The notes below the pieces were generated by a model. That model had not been told where the DNA came from and did not search any database. It worked only from the letters and a program-made list of their open reading frames with translations. From NCBI GenBank assembly GCA_024196135.1, contig JAMQCK010000029.1, positions 1 to 64,000 on the forward strand: DNA of 64,000 bases. The letters run 5' to 3'. A program made the position numbers and the translations under genes. This document shows, piece by piece, positions 33,075-44,195 of this stretch. The DNA is from Pleurotus ostreatus/Saccharomyces cerevisiae fusant. Lineage: Eukaryota > Opisthokonta. Each line of letters opens with the position of its first letter. The stretch's first letter is position 1.

Positions 33075-36000
33075 ATGAGGCGCTCGCGAATCTCACAGGT
33101 TCCGCTCGCTTTTCTTGCGAGCTTCGCCAGCGCATCGTTCTCTCAGATCAACTTGACTAATTTATACGATATCAAGGCTGCCTCGGCGGGCTCTGATAGC
33201 TCCGCTGCAGATTTCGACGGCAGTGGTCGCGCTTATCCCGTCGAATATTTGCCCAGCGAATCTTCCTTCACCTATCGTGGAGTCGAGGTAAGCTTGCCTT
33301 CTCAATGCTCAGTTCTTTCGCACCAAACAGAACGTTTCTTAGTTTGCCCTACCACCCTTTCATGACGCAGATGCATATGATGCAGTACGCTCCGACTCTC
33401 AGGAAGTTGGCCTCTCCTCGAATGCATCCTACCATTCCTTCCACGCCCTCGCCACCAGCGTGTGGCCTGCCTCTGGCTCTACTCGAGCGCGCGCGGGAAA
33501 CCTCACGTTGCATTTCACGGATGGCTCCAAGGAGATTGTTAGCATCATTGTCGCACCCTGGTACTCGGATTCGGTCTTCGACGGTCCTATTCACACGTAT
33601 GTGCCTTCTGCTATCTATCTTCGAAATATGGCTGATAAAAACCTATATTACAGTCCCTGGCACTACGCAAACGCGACCCTCGACTACAGCACCATCATCG
33701 ACCACAACATCACGCACATCCACTACGTCACGACACGCCTGCCCAGCGACCGCCCGCTCGCGTCCATTGCCCTCCCAGCGGATACGACGTACATCAATTG
33801 GTTCTCAATTACCCTGCAGGAAGCCGATTCGCAGACGGGTGGCCCAGCGCTAAGCGTGCAGCACGTACGCTCGACGACGAAGTGGATCGACTCCTTCGAC
33901 GTTCAGCAGGTCGAGGTTCTGCTCGTTAATCTAGCGCCGCTGAGCGGGGACGTGTCGCGGTGGATCACTTCTCGGCATAACGTATCTATCGAGTCTGACG
34001 CGCTTGAGATGGTCGTTTCGGCGACCTTCCAGCGGCTGCGCTCGAACGATCAGGTGCTACTAAAGCTCGGCGTCAGACTGAAGGAAGGCGTGGAAGTAGG
34101 CTCCGATGCCAATGCAACTGTCGTGGTGCGAGACGCGGTCACCGGAACGCCAGTGAAGATCGCGAATGCGGAGGGATGGACAATCACTGCCGGTATCCCA
34201 CAATGGCAGGCAGACGATGACAGCTTGGGGACGCATGAGAGCCCCGAATGGGTGAGTAATCATCTTCGGCTTTGTCTAGAGGGAGGTTGAAGACGGATCA
34301 ACACAGTTCGACGACGCAAAATTCGGTATTTTTGTATGTTGTCCCATCGGCCTGTCTTCTCTTTTTTATCACTCAACTCGCCGACCATCGCCTCGTAGAT
34401 CCACTGGGTACGCCTCCGCGCTTCCGCTGTCTTTCTCTGGCCAACAAGCTCATGCCCGTTTCTCAGGGCGTATACAGCGTCCCTGCCTGGGCCCCCACCG
34501 GCGTCCAATACGCCGAATGGTACAACTGGCAACTCCACGTCCCTCCAAACGCTTCCTCCCCAACCTGGACGCATCACCTCGAGACCTACGGCCAAGACAT
34601 CGTGTACGACGACTTCATTGAACAGTGGGACACCTCAGCGTGGAATCCCGATGATTGGGTGGACCTGTTCGCGGAGGCAGGAGCGAGGTACTTTGTGCTG
34701 ACGTCGAAGCATCATGAGGGGTTTACTTTGGTCAGTACGGTGTCTTTATGGAAGGAGGATGGCAGGCGTCTGCTTGGGAAGTTAATCGCCGTCCTCATAC
34801 AGTTCGATGCGGGAAATTCGACGAACCGAAGCGCGCTGTTGATGGGGCCAAAGTGGGTCTTGCAATTGTGTTTTATCGAGGCACTCACAAAACTGGCACA
34901 GGCGCGACATCGTGGGCGATCTTTTCGCAAGCGCGAAGGCGAGGCAGCCAGATATGCGACGTGGGGTGCGGTACATGTGTATCCTCCTTCAGGTCGATGC
35001 TAATCCGTACGGCTAGACGTACTTCAGCTTCCCTGGTGCGAATCTCTCTATTCGCTCAAAGAGATTCACGAGACTGACAACGATAACATTCATTTATTCA
35101 GAATGGTATCACCCGGACTATGCGCCCTACGGACGAACCAAGTTTCCCGGTCAGCCAGCACTCAACACGTTTACTGGCGAGTGCTGCGACCCATACACAG
35201 GGTATATAGCAGTCGACGAGTTTACGGAGGACGGTACGCCTAGGGTCCCTTTTGTGCGCCAGCACCCCGCGTTCAACGGATCATACAGTACAGAGTCCTC
35301 AGCTAGAGCAACTATTTTACAAGTACGACACGGACATTTTGTGGTGCGACGCAGATGGCGCGAGTGCGTTCCCGCGAATTGGTACGCTTGGATCTTGCAT
35401 GCGAGGGGCGAAAGTTACTGATTATCGACCTAGCTGCTGACTGGTATAATTACGCTGCCGCCCAGGACCGGCAGGTCGTGCGCAACAACCGATGCGGCTC
35501 GAATCAGACCGACTTCGTAACGCCGGAGTACGCGACGTTCAGCGCGCAGCTGGTAAGTGCAATTCGTAAAGCGACCTCGCGCATTGCTTGATGCTTGTCC
35601 TCATAGTCGCAAAAGTGGGAGTCCAGTGCAGGAATCGACCCGTTTTCTTATGGATATAACTCGGACACGTACGTATGGGTGCCATCACAGCGACGGTCTG
35701 CTCAACTTCCTCTAGACCTCCCAACGGCTATGCAAATGCCTCAACACTTATCCCTCAGCTCGTCGAGTAGGTCGCGCGGCGGAATGTCATTATTCCTTCA
35801 CTGACAACCTTTATTCTCCTAGTATCGTCTCCAAAGGAGGGAATTACCTGCTTGAGTACGTTTATTCAAACGCTGCGCGGTCGCACTGACTGACCTTCAC
35901 GTCAGCATCGGGCCCATGGCGAACGGCACCATCGTCGACGAGGAGGTGCAACCTCTACGCGAGATCGGCGCGTGGCTCGCGCACTCAGGAGAGGCGATAT

Positions 36001-36299
36001 ACGGCACGAGGCCGTGGTTCGTGCAGTCCTCGTCTGCGCCTGCTGACGGCCTGGCTGATGTACGATTCACCACCACCGTCGACGCGTTCTATATCATCGC
36101 CGTTGAGCGCCCCACTGGCGGGCTTCTGCGCGTTCGTGCGCCTGTGCCGATCAAGGAGGGCGACACGGTTACATTGCTAGGCGGTGATGGCAGCGAACTG
36201 GACTGGGAGATTGAGGAGGGCATATTGTCTATCACATTCGAGGAGGATGTACTGGATCGGATACGGTATGCGTGGGCTTTTAAAATTGAGTACAAGTAA
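33075..36299 (+). CDS. GH29 alpha-L-fucosidase, secreted
   Basis: Sixteen exons: 33075..33287, 33343..33596, 33654..34251, 34307..34333, 34399..34407, 34467..34730, 34803..34852, 34902..34965, 35017..35035, 35102..35233, 35289..35381, 35434..35552, 35607..35668, 35716..35766, 35823..35855 and 35906..36299 (793 residues). Signal peptide about residues 1-23. An N-terminal beta-rich region of ~330 residues with many N-glycosylation sites precedes the GH29 barrel, which begins at residue 356 with [20 protein letters not shown]. Motifs: YFVLTSKHHEGF, EWYHPDYAPYG, ILWCDADG (Asp564 the likely nucleophile) and GGNYLLDIGPMANG. The enzyme removes alpha-L-fucose from glycans. Exon 5 is only 9 nt. The gene converges with an F-box gene, with 72 bp between stops. 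Confidence 0.92.
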
Positions 36300-36371
36300 C
36301 TGTCGTACATGCACACTTTTGAACAGAGATAGGTAACACTATTCCCGGGACCAGAAGGCAGTCCGCAGCAT

Positions 36372-37968
36372 TTAGTCCGATTCGTCAAAGTCCATGTCCG
36401 AGTCGTCCGAATCAGACTCTGAGGTAGTAGCTGGTTGATGCACAGGGGCCAGCCTCACACTCATCCCTATGCGTCGGAGGTCTTCTAGGAGAGGGGTATG
36501 ATCCCTGAACTCGTCGTGAGCAGACAAGATGCATACGTTGCGCAGTCTGTCAGAGCCCTCGCCATGAGCCTTCCAACGTGACAGCAGCATCGCTATAATG
36601 CCGTCTTCAAGGCGGTCAAAGTCCTCTTCACCACGAGGAGAGACTTGGAGCGAGCGAAGCCGAGGAACCAGCGTGATCGGCAACTCCGCCAGTCGCTCGT
36701 AGAAGACCGGGGTGAAGACGAATGAGTTGACCAAGTGCAGCGTCTGCAGGGCGGGCGCATATCTCAGCGCACGCAGCAACTGTCCAGAGTCCCCGCAGGC
36801 CCCTTCCAGTTCAAGCTCGGTGAGGCTTCCCAGCGATAGTCGTTGAAATCCCCTGTTGAGCAGGAGACCACAGTCGCATCGCGGGAATACGTATTCGACC
36901 TTGAGTTTGCGCAGATTGGGGCAGCGAAAGCACTCGAAGAAGGGTTCGTCGGTGCCGTACAGTTCGGAATCGACCTGAAGGTATATGTCCCGCAGGTGGG
37001 GGAAGGTAACCCGCTTGATCCGTCCATTCGTTGGATAGGCATATGGCCAAGCAGGGTCGATGAAGACCTCCAGGCGCTCGAGATTTGTGCACTTCAACAG
37101 CAGATGGACAGTCGCATCGTCGTCATCCGACATCCATCGAATATCGAGCAATGTGAGGAGGGTCCAGTTCAATTGCAAGAACTTCTGTGGATTCGGCCAG
37201 AGCTTAAGCAGGGAGCTAAGCTCTAGTGAGCGCAACCCCGGCGCATCGGTGAATGTGAGACTGGGACCACCGCGAGGTACTAGGGACTCGTCTGGAAAGG
37301 TTTCGGCGCTGCTGAACCAGATACAGAGCGACCTGAGACTGGGAAAAGACCCGGAGGGCATAGCAAGGATATCGCTACTTGCGAAGGTGAGGTCGAGAAT
37401 TAGGTCAAGGGAGGTGATGATGGCAGAGTGCGGTCGCAGAACATCGACAAGGTAGGGCGAGAGGCAGGGCTCCGGTTGGAATACCCCACCGCGATTCACA
37501 TGGAAATCGAGATGAAGAGGCCAGCCACCGGAGCAGCGTGATAGCCACTGCCTCCATACGTCCACGTAGTCCGCTTGCCGATGTCCCAAGGAGGGGGGCA
37601 CGTAGGGGACCCAAAGGCTCACCCAGAGCTCAGGCGATGCGAAGGCCACTTGGCGCCACAATCGACATACGTGCGCCAGGCGAAAGGGCCTGTAAGAGAG
37701 GGTGATGTAGCTTGAGAATACTTCCCTAAGCAGCTCTGGAGGAAGGGACTGTATCGAAACCGCATCAAACTGCCCGGGCCAATGCTGGGCGTGCTCCTCG
37801 CTTGGCTGGGGCAACATAGACTGTGACGCGACGTCAGTCTCCTGTAGCTATCGTTCAGCCTCATAGTCGAGCTAGTGGTGGTAGTGTGATGCGAACCTCG
37901 GCGTGTCCCAACTGAACGGAGTCGCTGACGCTGAGCATTTCTCTAGGACTTGCTTGGAGATGTTCCAT
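36372..37968 (-). CDS. F-box protein with leucine-rich-repeat-like region (A)
   Basis: Two exons: 37968..37897 and 37820..36372 (506 residues). The second exon alone is an open frame with an internal ATG, but a good acceptor with an upstream GACTGAC branch site precedes it. Joining to the exon that starts GCCATGG gives a clean N-terminus (MEHLQASPREMLSV...). The F-box is at about residues 47-90: SLPPELLREVFSSYITLSYRPFRLAHVCRLWR. Behind it are irregular leucine-rich repeats (LRSLELSSLL, LTLLDIRW, LERLEVFIDP, LRKLKVEYV, LTELELEGA) and an acidic tail ending DSDDSDMDFDESD. F-box proteins recruit substrates to SCF ubiquitin ligases through Skp1; the target is unknown. Confidence 0.87.
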
Positions 37969-38421
37969 GGCAGTTGCGTGTCGTACAGCTCTCTATTTTT
38001 GCGCGGGTAGGTAAGGTCCGGGGTGTGGTTTGTCGACAGATGGAACAACGATGATGGGAGTTCGAGAAAGGATGATTCGACAAAGGCGCCTGCGGCCTCA
38101 TGCGTTCTCGGCAATGGCCGAATCTCGCATTGGTCCAAGCGCGTCGTCGTTCGCCGCGATGAGCACAGCGTGTGAGTGCGCTTCACCGTCGCTGTCTTGC
38201 TTGATACAGCGTGTGGTCTCTCGCCATAGTAGCCGCCTTCCCCCACTGCACAGGATACTCCAGACGGAGATGCCAAGGCTTCGGCGTATGGCGGGTCATG
38301 ATGCCGAGCTTTAGAATTGCTGCGAACACCGTCGCCATCATCTGCTAAGCGCTGGGCAGCGGCGCCCTATCTTGTACTCTCCTTCGACCTCCGCCTCTGT
38401 CTATATGTATCGGCCGCCACA
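37969..38421. other. Divergent intergenic region F-box A / GT15 copy 2
   Basis: 453 bp. A minus-strand open frame here shows some resemblance to the leader part of fungal F-box proteins (LIAANDDALGPM...), but it is interrupted and was not included in the gene model. Confidence 0.4.
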
Positions 38422-40193
38422 ATGAGCGCTGCTAAGCGTCTGCGGGCCGTCATCCTGCTCGTTTCCGTCATTCTCGTGCGTTCAACGATCATACTTCCCG
38501 TCCGCGACGCTGAAGAACATCGAAGCTTTCTTTCTTCGCCCTCTTAACCGTCTTCAGTGACTCGTATCGGGACGCGGCGGGCCCCTTCGATGCTGGTCAG
38601 CACGACCTGCCCCACGGGGCGCCTCCTGCGGGTGCGGGGAAGATTGTGGAGAGCGCGAACATCGCGTCCGGAGTCGCGCACACGAACGCTCAGGACAGTT
38701 CCCGCCCATCCACCTCTACCATGTCCGATATCGGCGCGCAGCCCAGGCTTGCCAACGCGACCTTCGTCATCCTTGCGCGCAACTCCGATCTCGAGGGCGT
38801 CGCCAATAGCATTCAAGAGATCGAGCGGCGCTTCAACGCGCGACTCCACTACCCTTACGTGCTTTTGAACGACGAGGAGTTCACGGCGGACTTCCAATCG
38901 TGCGTCTCTAGCTATATACCTTCCCATTTCAACTGATTTCGTTGCCAGAGCGATCTCCAATGCGACGCCTTCCCTGGTAGAGTTTGGGCTGATACTATCG
39001 GCGGACTGGGTTCAACCGGATTGGATCGACGAGGCGAAGGCCTCTGCGTCACGAGCCAAAATGGTCGAAGACGGTGTCAAGTACGGAGGTACGTTCATTT
39101 TGTTCTTCAATCACTCGAAGAGGACTCACTTTTCGCGTCTCTCAGGGGATGTAACGTGAGCGTATATTGACCCTATGGCTCCTCCGTTATCTTACGCATC
39201 TGGTCCAGCTATCGCAACATGTGCCGATTCAACTCCGGGGTATGTACATGAACATTTTGCAGCTCACTCCGTCCCTTACCCGCTTCCAGTTCTTCTACCG
39301 GCATCCGCTCATGCAGAAGTACAAGTACTACTGGCGAATTGAGTAGGTTCTGACCCACCCATCCCTTCGCCTGCTTATTTAGTGTCCAGACCCAACGTCC
39401 ACTTCCTCTGCGACATCCACGACGACCCCTTCCTCTACATGCAGGAGCACGACAAGACATACGGTACGCTTTCCCTCGCGTTACGGCTCGTCGCCGACAG
39501 TCAGCTTACTTGGCCTCAGGCTTCACTCTTGCGGTGCACGAGATTCGCGCGACGATCCCCACCCTGTGGAACACTGTGACCGCGTTTACGGACCAGCATC
39601 CCGAGTACGTCGCGCAGGACAACGCCATCGATTTCATCTCCAATGACGACGGCAGGAATTACAATGGGTGCCATTGTACGATGTTCCACGTCGCGTCCTC
39701 GCAGCTCGCGCTCATCCCTTCGACAGTCTGGTCCAACTTCGAGATCGCCGACATGGATTTTTTCCGCGGCGATGCGTATTCGCAGTACTTCGACTTCCTC
39801 GACAGGTCGGGGGGCTACTACTATGAGGCACGCTTCTTCGCCTGCTTTACTGTCTCTCTAGCCTGACATGTGTTCGCAGCGCTGGGGTGACGCACCCGTG
39901 CACTCAATAGCGGTCTCCCTCTTCCTCAACGCCTCGCAACTTCACTTCTTCGACCCCATCGGCTATCAGCACGACGACTGGCGACACTGTCCGCTCGACC
40001 GCGCGACGTACGACGCTGGCAACTGCTCCTGCGACTATCTCAAGGAGTTCGGTGAGCAATTCGAACGCTTGAGAAGAGTTCATGGATTGATCAGCATGTA
40101 GACTACTCTGGGGGCTCGTGCAAGGCGCAGTGGGATCACTTCGTACGTACGAACGGGCTGGATAGACAGGAGATCGCCGTGCCGGAGTGGTAG
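38422..40193 (+). CDS. GT15 (KTR/Kre2 family) alpha-1,2-mannosyltransferase, copy 2
   Basis: Eleven exons: 38422..38475, 38526..38899, 38949..39088, 39146..39155, 39208..39238, 39290..39342, 39390..39463, 39520..39675, 39727..39827, 39880..40051 and 40102..40193 (418 residues). Joining the first two exons produces one continuous signal anchor (AVILLVSVIL + LSFFALLTVF), typical of Golgi type II enzymes. Catalytic motifs match copy 1: NATFVILARNS, YPYVLLNDEEFT, YRNMCRFNSG, CDIHDDPFLYMQE, CHFWSNFEIADM and RWGDAPVHSI. Exons 3-7 and 10 have exactly the same lengths as their counterparts in copy 1, including the 10-nt exon. The counterpart of copy 1's 257-nt exon is split by a 51-nt intron. The intron after 39827 starts with GC. 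The first acceptor was chosen by frame and hydrophobicity and is the least certain join. Confidence 0.92.
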
Positions 40194-40309
40194 CCTGTAA
40201 TCCCGGTACATAGCGTACGAGTAATTTATTTGTATTGTAACGGTGCCGTTCGCTCTGCTTTTCCCCAACAATTAATATGACTCCACGTCGTGCAAATGAT
40301 TCCAAGTCT

Positions 40310-41753
40310 TCATTCCGCATCCTTCGGCAAGCGGACCTCTACCCCCTTCAAAGACCGCAGCCTCCAGGACGTATGGCGAGCCAACTGTTGCTCGCCCTCA
40401 TGAGAGAACTCGAAGGCGTGCAAGCGCTCCACTCTTTCGGAGCGAACGCGTGATTCCACCATCTGGCACAGCTGCTCCTCTGCGTCCGCGTCACCCACGT
40501 GCCACTCCTCGTCCAGATAGGCGTCAATGAACACGAGTTCCGTGAGAGATGGGAGGATGGGGGCGACGCTCTCGTCGACCTGGAGGTGCTCGAATAAGGA
40601 CGCCCAGACGATGCATCGGTCGAAACGAACAAATCGCAGCCCAGGGAGGGCAGCGAAGAAAGCCCTGATAACGCCTTCAGCAAGGCGGGTGTCGGCCCTG
40701 CGAAGTGTGATTTTCCAGAGTGCGGGGAACTGAGGCGCTGCTTGTAGTAGATCCTCTCGCTGGATTCCCCAACCCCATCGAGTCCGGCCGCCCAAAAATC
40801 CTAGCACCAGCCTCTCTACCACTGGGTACTTGAATGCGCGGAAGAGGGTCGCTGGCCAATCGTGGTCACGGAAATTCACCTCGAGGTATTCAAGGCAGGG
40901 AAGGATGGTTTCGCTGGCCGCATTGAAAAGACCTTCGCCATGATCTATAGTTCCTGAGAAGATGGCGTAGCGTAGCTTGCTGCATTGGGTCAAGACATCC
41001 AAGACCCTATGTTCAGAAAGACATCGCTCCAACCGTAGCAGGATGATCTGCGACCAAGGGAGAGGCAGAACGGAACGCAACGGCTCCTTTGCGAGAAGGG
41101 ATAGTGCCTGTAAAGTGACCTCGCGTAGTTGAGGGCACTTCTTGAACGAAGTGATAGGCTGATCGACTACCTGTACGTCTTCTTGCGCAGCCGCGGCATA
41201 CCCGCAACTAACGTGCAACTCTCGCAGCTGTGGAAACGCGTCGTCGGGAAGTCCCTCGGTAATGTTGACCACATCTTCGGAGATCCCAAAGAGAGAGAGC
41301 TTCTGGATCTGCGACGCTGGGTGTACATCCTTCGGTCCGCCGATGGAGCCCATGAGCAGTCCGGGAACGACGGCCATAGAGAGGTCTTCAGATGTGATGC
41401 GCCTATCAGCAAAGGCTGGATGATCGAGCTCCTGCACGTAGAAGTCCACGGCGAGCGACTGCGCTCTTCTGAACCAGTCAACCACATGAGGTATATGCTC
41501 GGGGGAGGACGCTTGGCGCCGAAGGAGCGAAAGCCTCGTCCAGAGCTCTGGCGCGTTCAGCGCGATCGTGCGCCATCGCGAGCAGACGTGAAGGAGCCTC
41601 ATGACCGACGAGATCGCGTCCACAGTGTGATACCGGAAGATCTCGACTAGGAGCTCAGGAGGTAAGCTATGAATCGGAGCAAACGGATCCTGGTGAGGGC
41701 GTTTATAAGTGGGCTTGATCATTGGGAGGGATACATAGGTGTTTGCTCACCAT
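40310..41753 (-). CDS. F-box protein with leucine-rich region (B)
   Basis: Two exons: 41753..41751, which is just the ATG, and 41689..40310 (460 residues). The 61-nt intron is supported by the paralog C, whose corresponding exon is five codons ending in ATG and which has its splice at the same place, before GATCC. An alternative unspliced start (41722) would insert intron-derived residues before DPFAPIHSLPPELLVEIF, the F-box start. The F-box spans about residues 7-50 (LPPELLVEIFRYHTVDAISSV...LLHVCSRWR). Loose leucine-rich repeats follow (LRLERCLSEHRVLDVL, LEYLEVNF, LRFVRFDR), ending in LRSLKGVEVRLPKDAE. Presumed SCF substrate receptor. It is about half identical by eye to gene C, so the two form a tandem pair. 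Confidence 0.86.
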
Positions 41754-42141
41754 GATTGACTCGTTTGCGGGCTTGAGATCGTCGGAACGGAAAGCGGTTT
41801 TCAAAATCCTTGTCAAGGTACGTGCGAGGCGCTGGTGGTAGGATACAAAGCTATTTACTCTAGCAGCCGTCGTGACTGATTCGAAATCGCAGCCGGCCCT
41901 AAAGTGCTAGTCACGCGTTGGACCCACATTGTCCACCGCCCCTCAGTTTCTGACCACCACAGACGGACGGAACGACTCCGAGACCAAGAAATGTACCGAG
42001 CACAAGGTGTTAGTATGCTACATAGTACGCAGCGGCGAATTTTTGTAGCAAGAAATGTCACCGACTTTTTCCCGCGACGGTCATAATACGTGTTCTGCGC
42101 TGCGCGGTCTTCAAGACATTGTAGGTACTTGAGCTCATTTG
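41754..42141. other. Intergenic between tandem F-box genes B and C
   Basis: 388 bp holding the 5' flank of B and the 3' flank of C. The stretch just upstream of B's start (about 41754-41822) resembles the leader of C, which fits a duplication. Confidence 0.45.
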
Positions 42142-43578
42142 TTACGTGCCCTTTGGCAGACGAACCTCCAGCCCTTCAAGCGAGCGCAGTCTCTCGCACG
42201 CACTGGGACCCATCATCCACTTTTCGCTTGGGGAGCAGGTCACCTCGAAGGTGCGCAGGTGCTCTACTTTGTCGGAGCAGACGCGCGACTCCACCATCCG
42301 GCAAAGCTCCTCCTCCACTTGGCCATCCATGACTGATACGGCTGCCAAATTGATATTGCTGAACACAAGTGTCGTCAAACATGGCAGGCAAGCATTATTG
42401 TTGTCGACTCGGAAGCGCCCGAAAAGTTCTGTTCGTAGGAGACAATGGTCGAAGCGAATGAATCGCAGCGTCGGAGGAAGGGCCACGAGAAGATTTATGA
42501 TGTTGGCTTCAGAAAAGCAAGTATACACGCCGTGCAGTGTGAATTTCGAGAGCACAGGAAATCGAGGGGCTGCCAGGCATACAAGATCCCACTCTGTGCC
42601 GCGGCCCCATGCGTAGCCCCAGGTATGGAATGCCAGCGTTAATTCGTGCAGCATAGGGTATCTGAAGACGCGAAAGAGGTCCGCTGGCCATTCATCCGTG
42701 GCGGTTGTCACCTCGAGAGACGCGAGAGACCGGTGATCGATGACACGGACTACGTCGGACGGTTCTGCGCCATGACGGTGGATGGTCCCCTCCAAATCCG
42801 CGTGCTGGAGGTTGGTGCACTGGATCAGGACATCAAGGACCCTGTGGGTTTGATCGCATCGACGCAACCGTAGAAAGGTAAGCTGGGACCAGGGAAGTGG
42901 AAGTAGGAAAGACAACGGTTCCCTTGTAAGGCACCACAAGCCAGCCAAGTCAACGTGCGATAGCTGAGGGCAATTCTTGAACGCTGTGATAGACTGATGG
43001 ACGAGCTGGTCGACTACTATATTGCTATAATCGCATCGGATCTCCAGACGACGTAGGCGCGGGAACGCATTGTCGGGAAGTCCATGTGTGATGTTTACAA
43101 AGTCCCTTGGGTCCGCGTAGACATCGAGCTCCCGTATCTGCGATGTAGGGCGTACGCCGTAGCCGCTGGGTGCGAGCAGGCCACGGACGATAGAGTCCTC
43201 AGGGCGAGGCTCAAGCCTAAACTCTGGATGCCAGCGGGACTGCACGTGGATGTCAACAGCCAGCGGCTGCGCTCTCCTGAACCATTCGATGATATGGGGG
43301 ATGTGTTCGGGGGAGGACACCTGACGAAGGAGGAGCGACATATTTGTCCAGAGCAGGGGCGCGTTCAGCGCGATCGTGCGCCATCGCGAGCAGACGTGAA
43401 GAATTTTCATAGCGGACGAGACCGCCTCTGAGGTGCAGTGCCAAAAGACCTCGACGAGTAGCTCGGAGGGTAGATTCTCAATTGGAGCAGATGGATCCTG
43501 TTAACGCGTCGGCGGATGCAGTGACAGGTGCTTCGGGCGAGATTCTGTTCGAATTGCACTTACCATGGTCTGATCCAT
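42142..43578 (-). CDS. F-box protein with leucine-rich region (C)
   Basis: Two exons: 43578..43564 (MDQTM) and 43497..42142 (456 residues). The F-box begins at DPSAPIENLPSELLVEVFWHC and ends near LHVCSRWRTIALNAPLLW. The LRR-like part and the ending LRSLEGLEVRLPKGT parallel gene B closely. Internal matching blocks include SPEHIPHIIEWFRRAQPLAVD and ITHGLPDNAFPRLRRLEI. Presumed SCF adaptor with an unknown target. B and C lie head-to-tail, which points to local duplication. Confidence 0.86.
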
Positions 43579-44195
43579 TCCCAGCTTCTAAGGAGTTATA
43601 TGATAGGAAGAAACCTGAATCGTTTGCAGGATACGCGTGAGGTACTGCTTGGTAGGAAGCAAGCGCCGACGTTCAAGGTACTCGAGATCGTTGAGGCCTG
43701 CCCTCAAGTTCCGGCGCGTGGGCGCCACGTGGCAGTTGATGACTCACGTTGATCTTCCAAGCCGGCTAGAAATTAGCCTGTCTCTTGCCTCCTACGCGAG
43801 CCTACGCGTCTCGTCTGCTATGTAGCGCCCTGAAAAATGATTTCCCCTCACCAATCGCTCCCCGTGCACGGTCGTACGGTACCCCTCGACGGACGGCATC
43901 CGCAAGACCATCTGAATCCGCGCGTCTCGTCACATCTGCCGCTCCAGGACGAAGCCTGCTGAAGTCGCCGAAGTTTCCTCAGAGATGATTTCTCCTCATT
44001 GACCTCGCTTGCGCCCGCAAACCTCGCTTATCCCACGAGAAGACTCAATAGTTGGTATACGTGCGGCTGTCATCCGGCAGGCATACCCACAGATCAGGAA
44101 ACTTAGCCGCGTTGGCACAGCGTATATAATGCGACTCTCACTGCTTTCGAAGTCTCATCATACATCTCTTAGCTCCATCGCACCTCTCGACAGTC
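43579..44195. promoter_or_regulatory. Divergent intergenic region F-box C / SDR
   Basis: 617 bp. Contains the SDR TATA element at 44123..44129; otherwise nothing recognisable. Confidence 0.5.
44123..44129 (+). promoter_or_regulatory. TATA box of the SDR gene
   Basis: TATATAA, 67 bp upstream of the ATG at 44196, in a suitable position for a start site 25-35 bp downstream. Confidence 0.6.

Noticed and set aside
37872..38276. Minus-strand frame upstream of F-box A as an additional gene or exon
   Set aside because: Only vague similarity to F-box leaders, with an interrupted frame; the short GCCATGG exon explains the N-terminus better.
40310..41722. Unspliced start (MIKPTYKRPHQ...) for F-box gene B
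   Set aside because: These residues lie inside the intron that paralog C removes at the same place; splicing to the upstream ATG is preferred.
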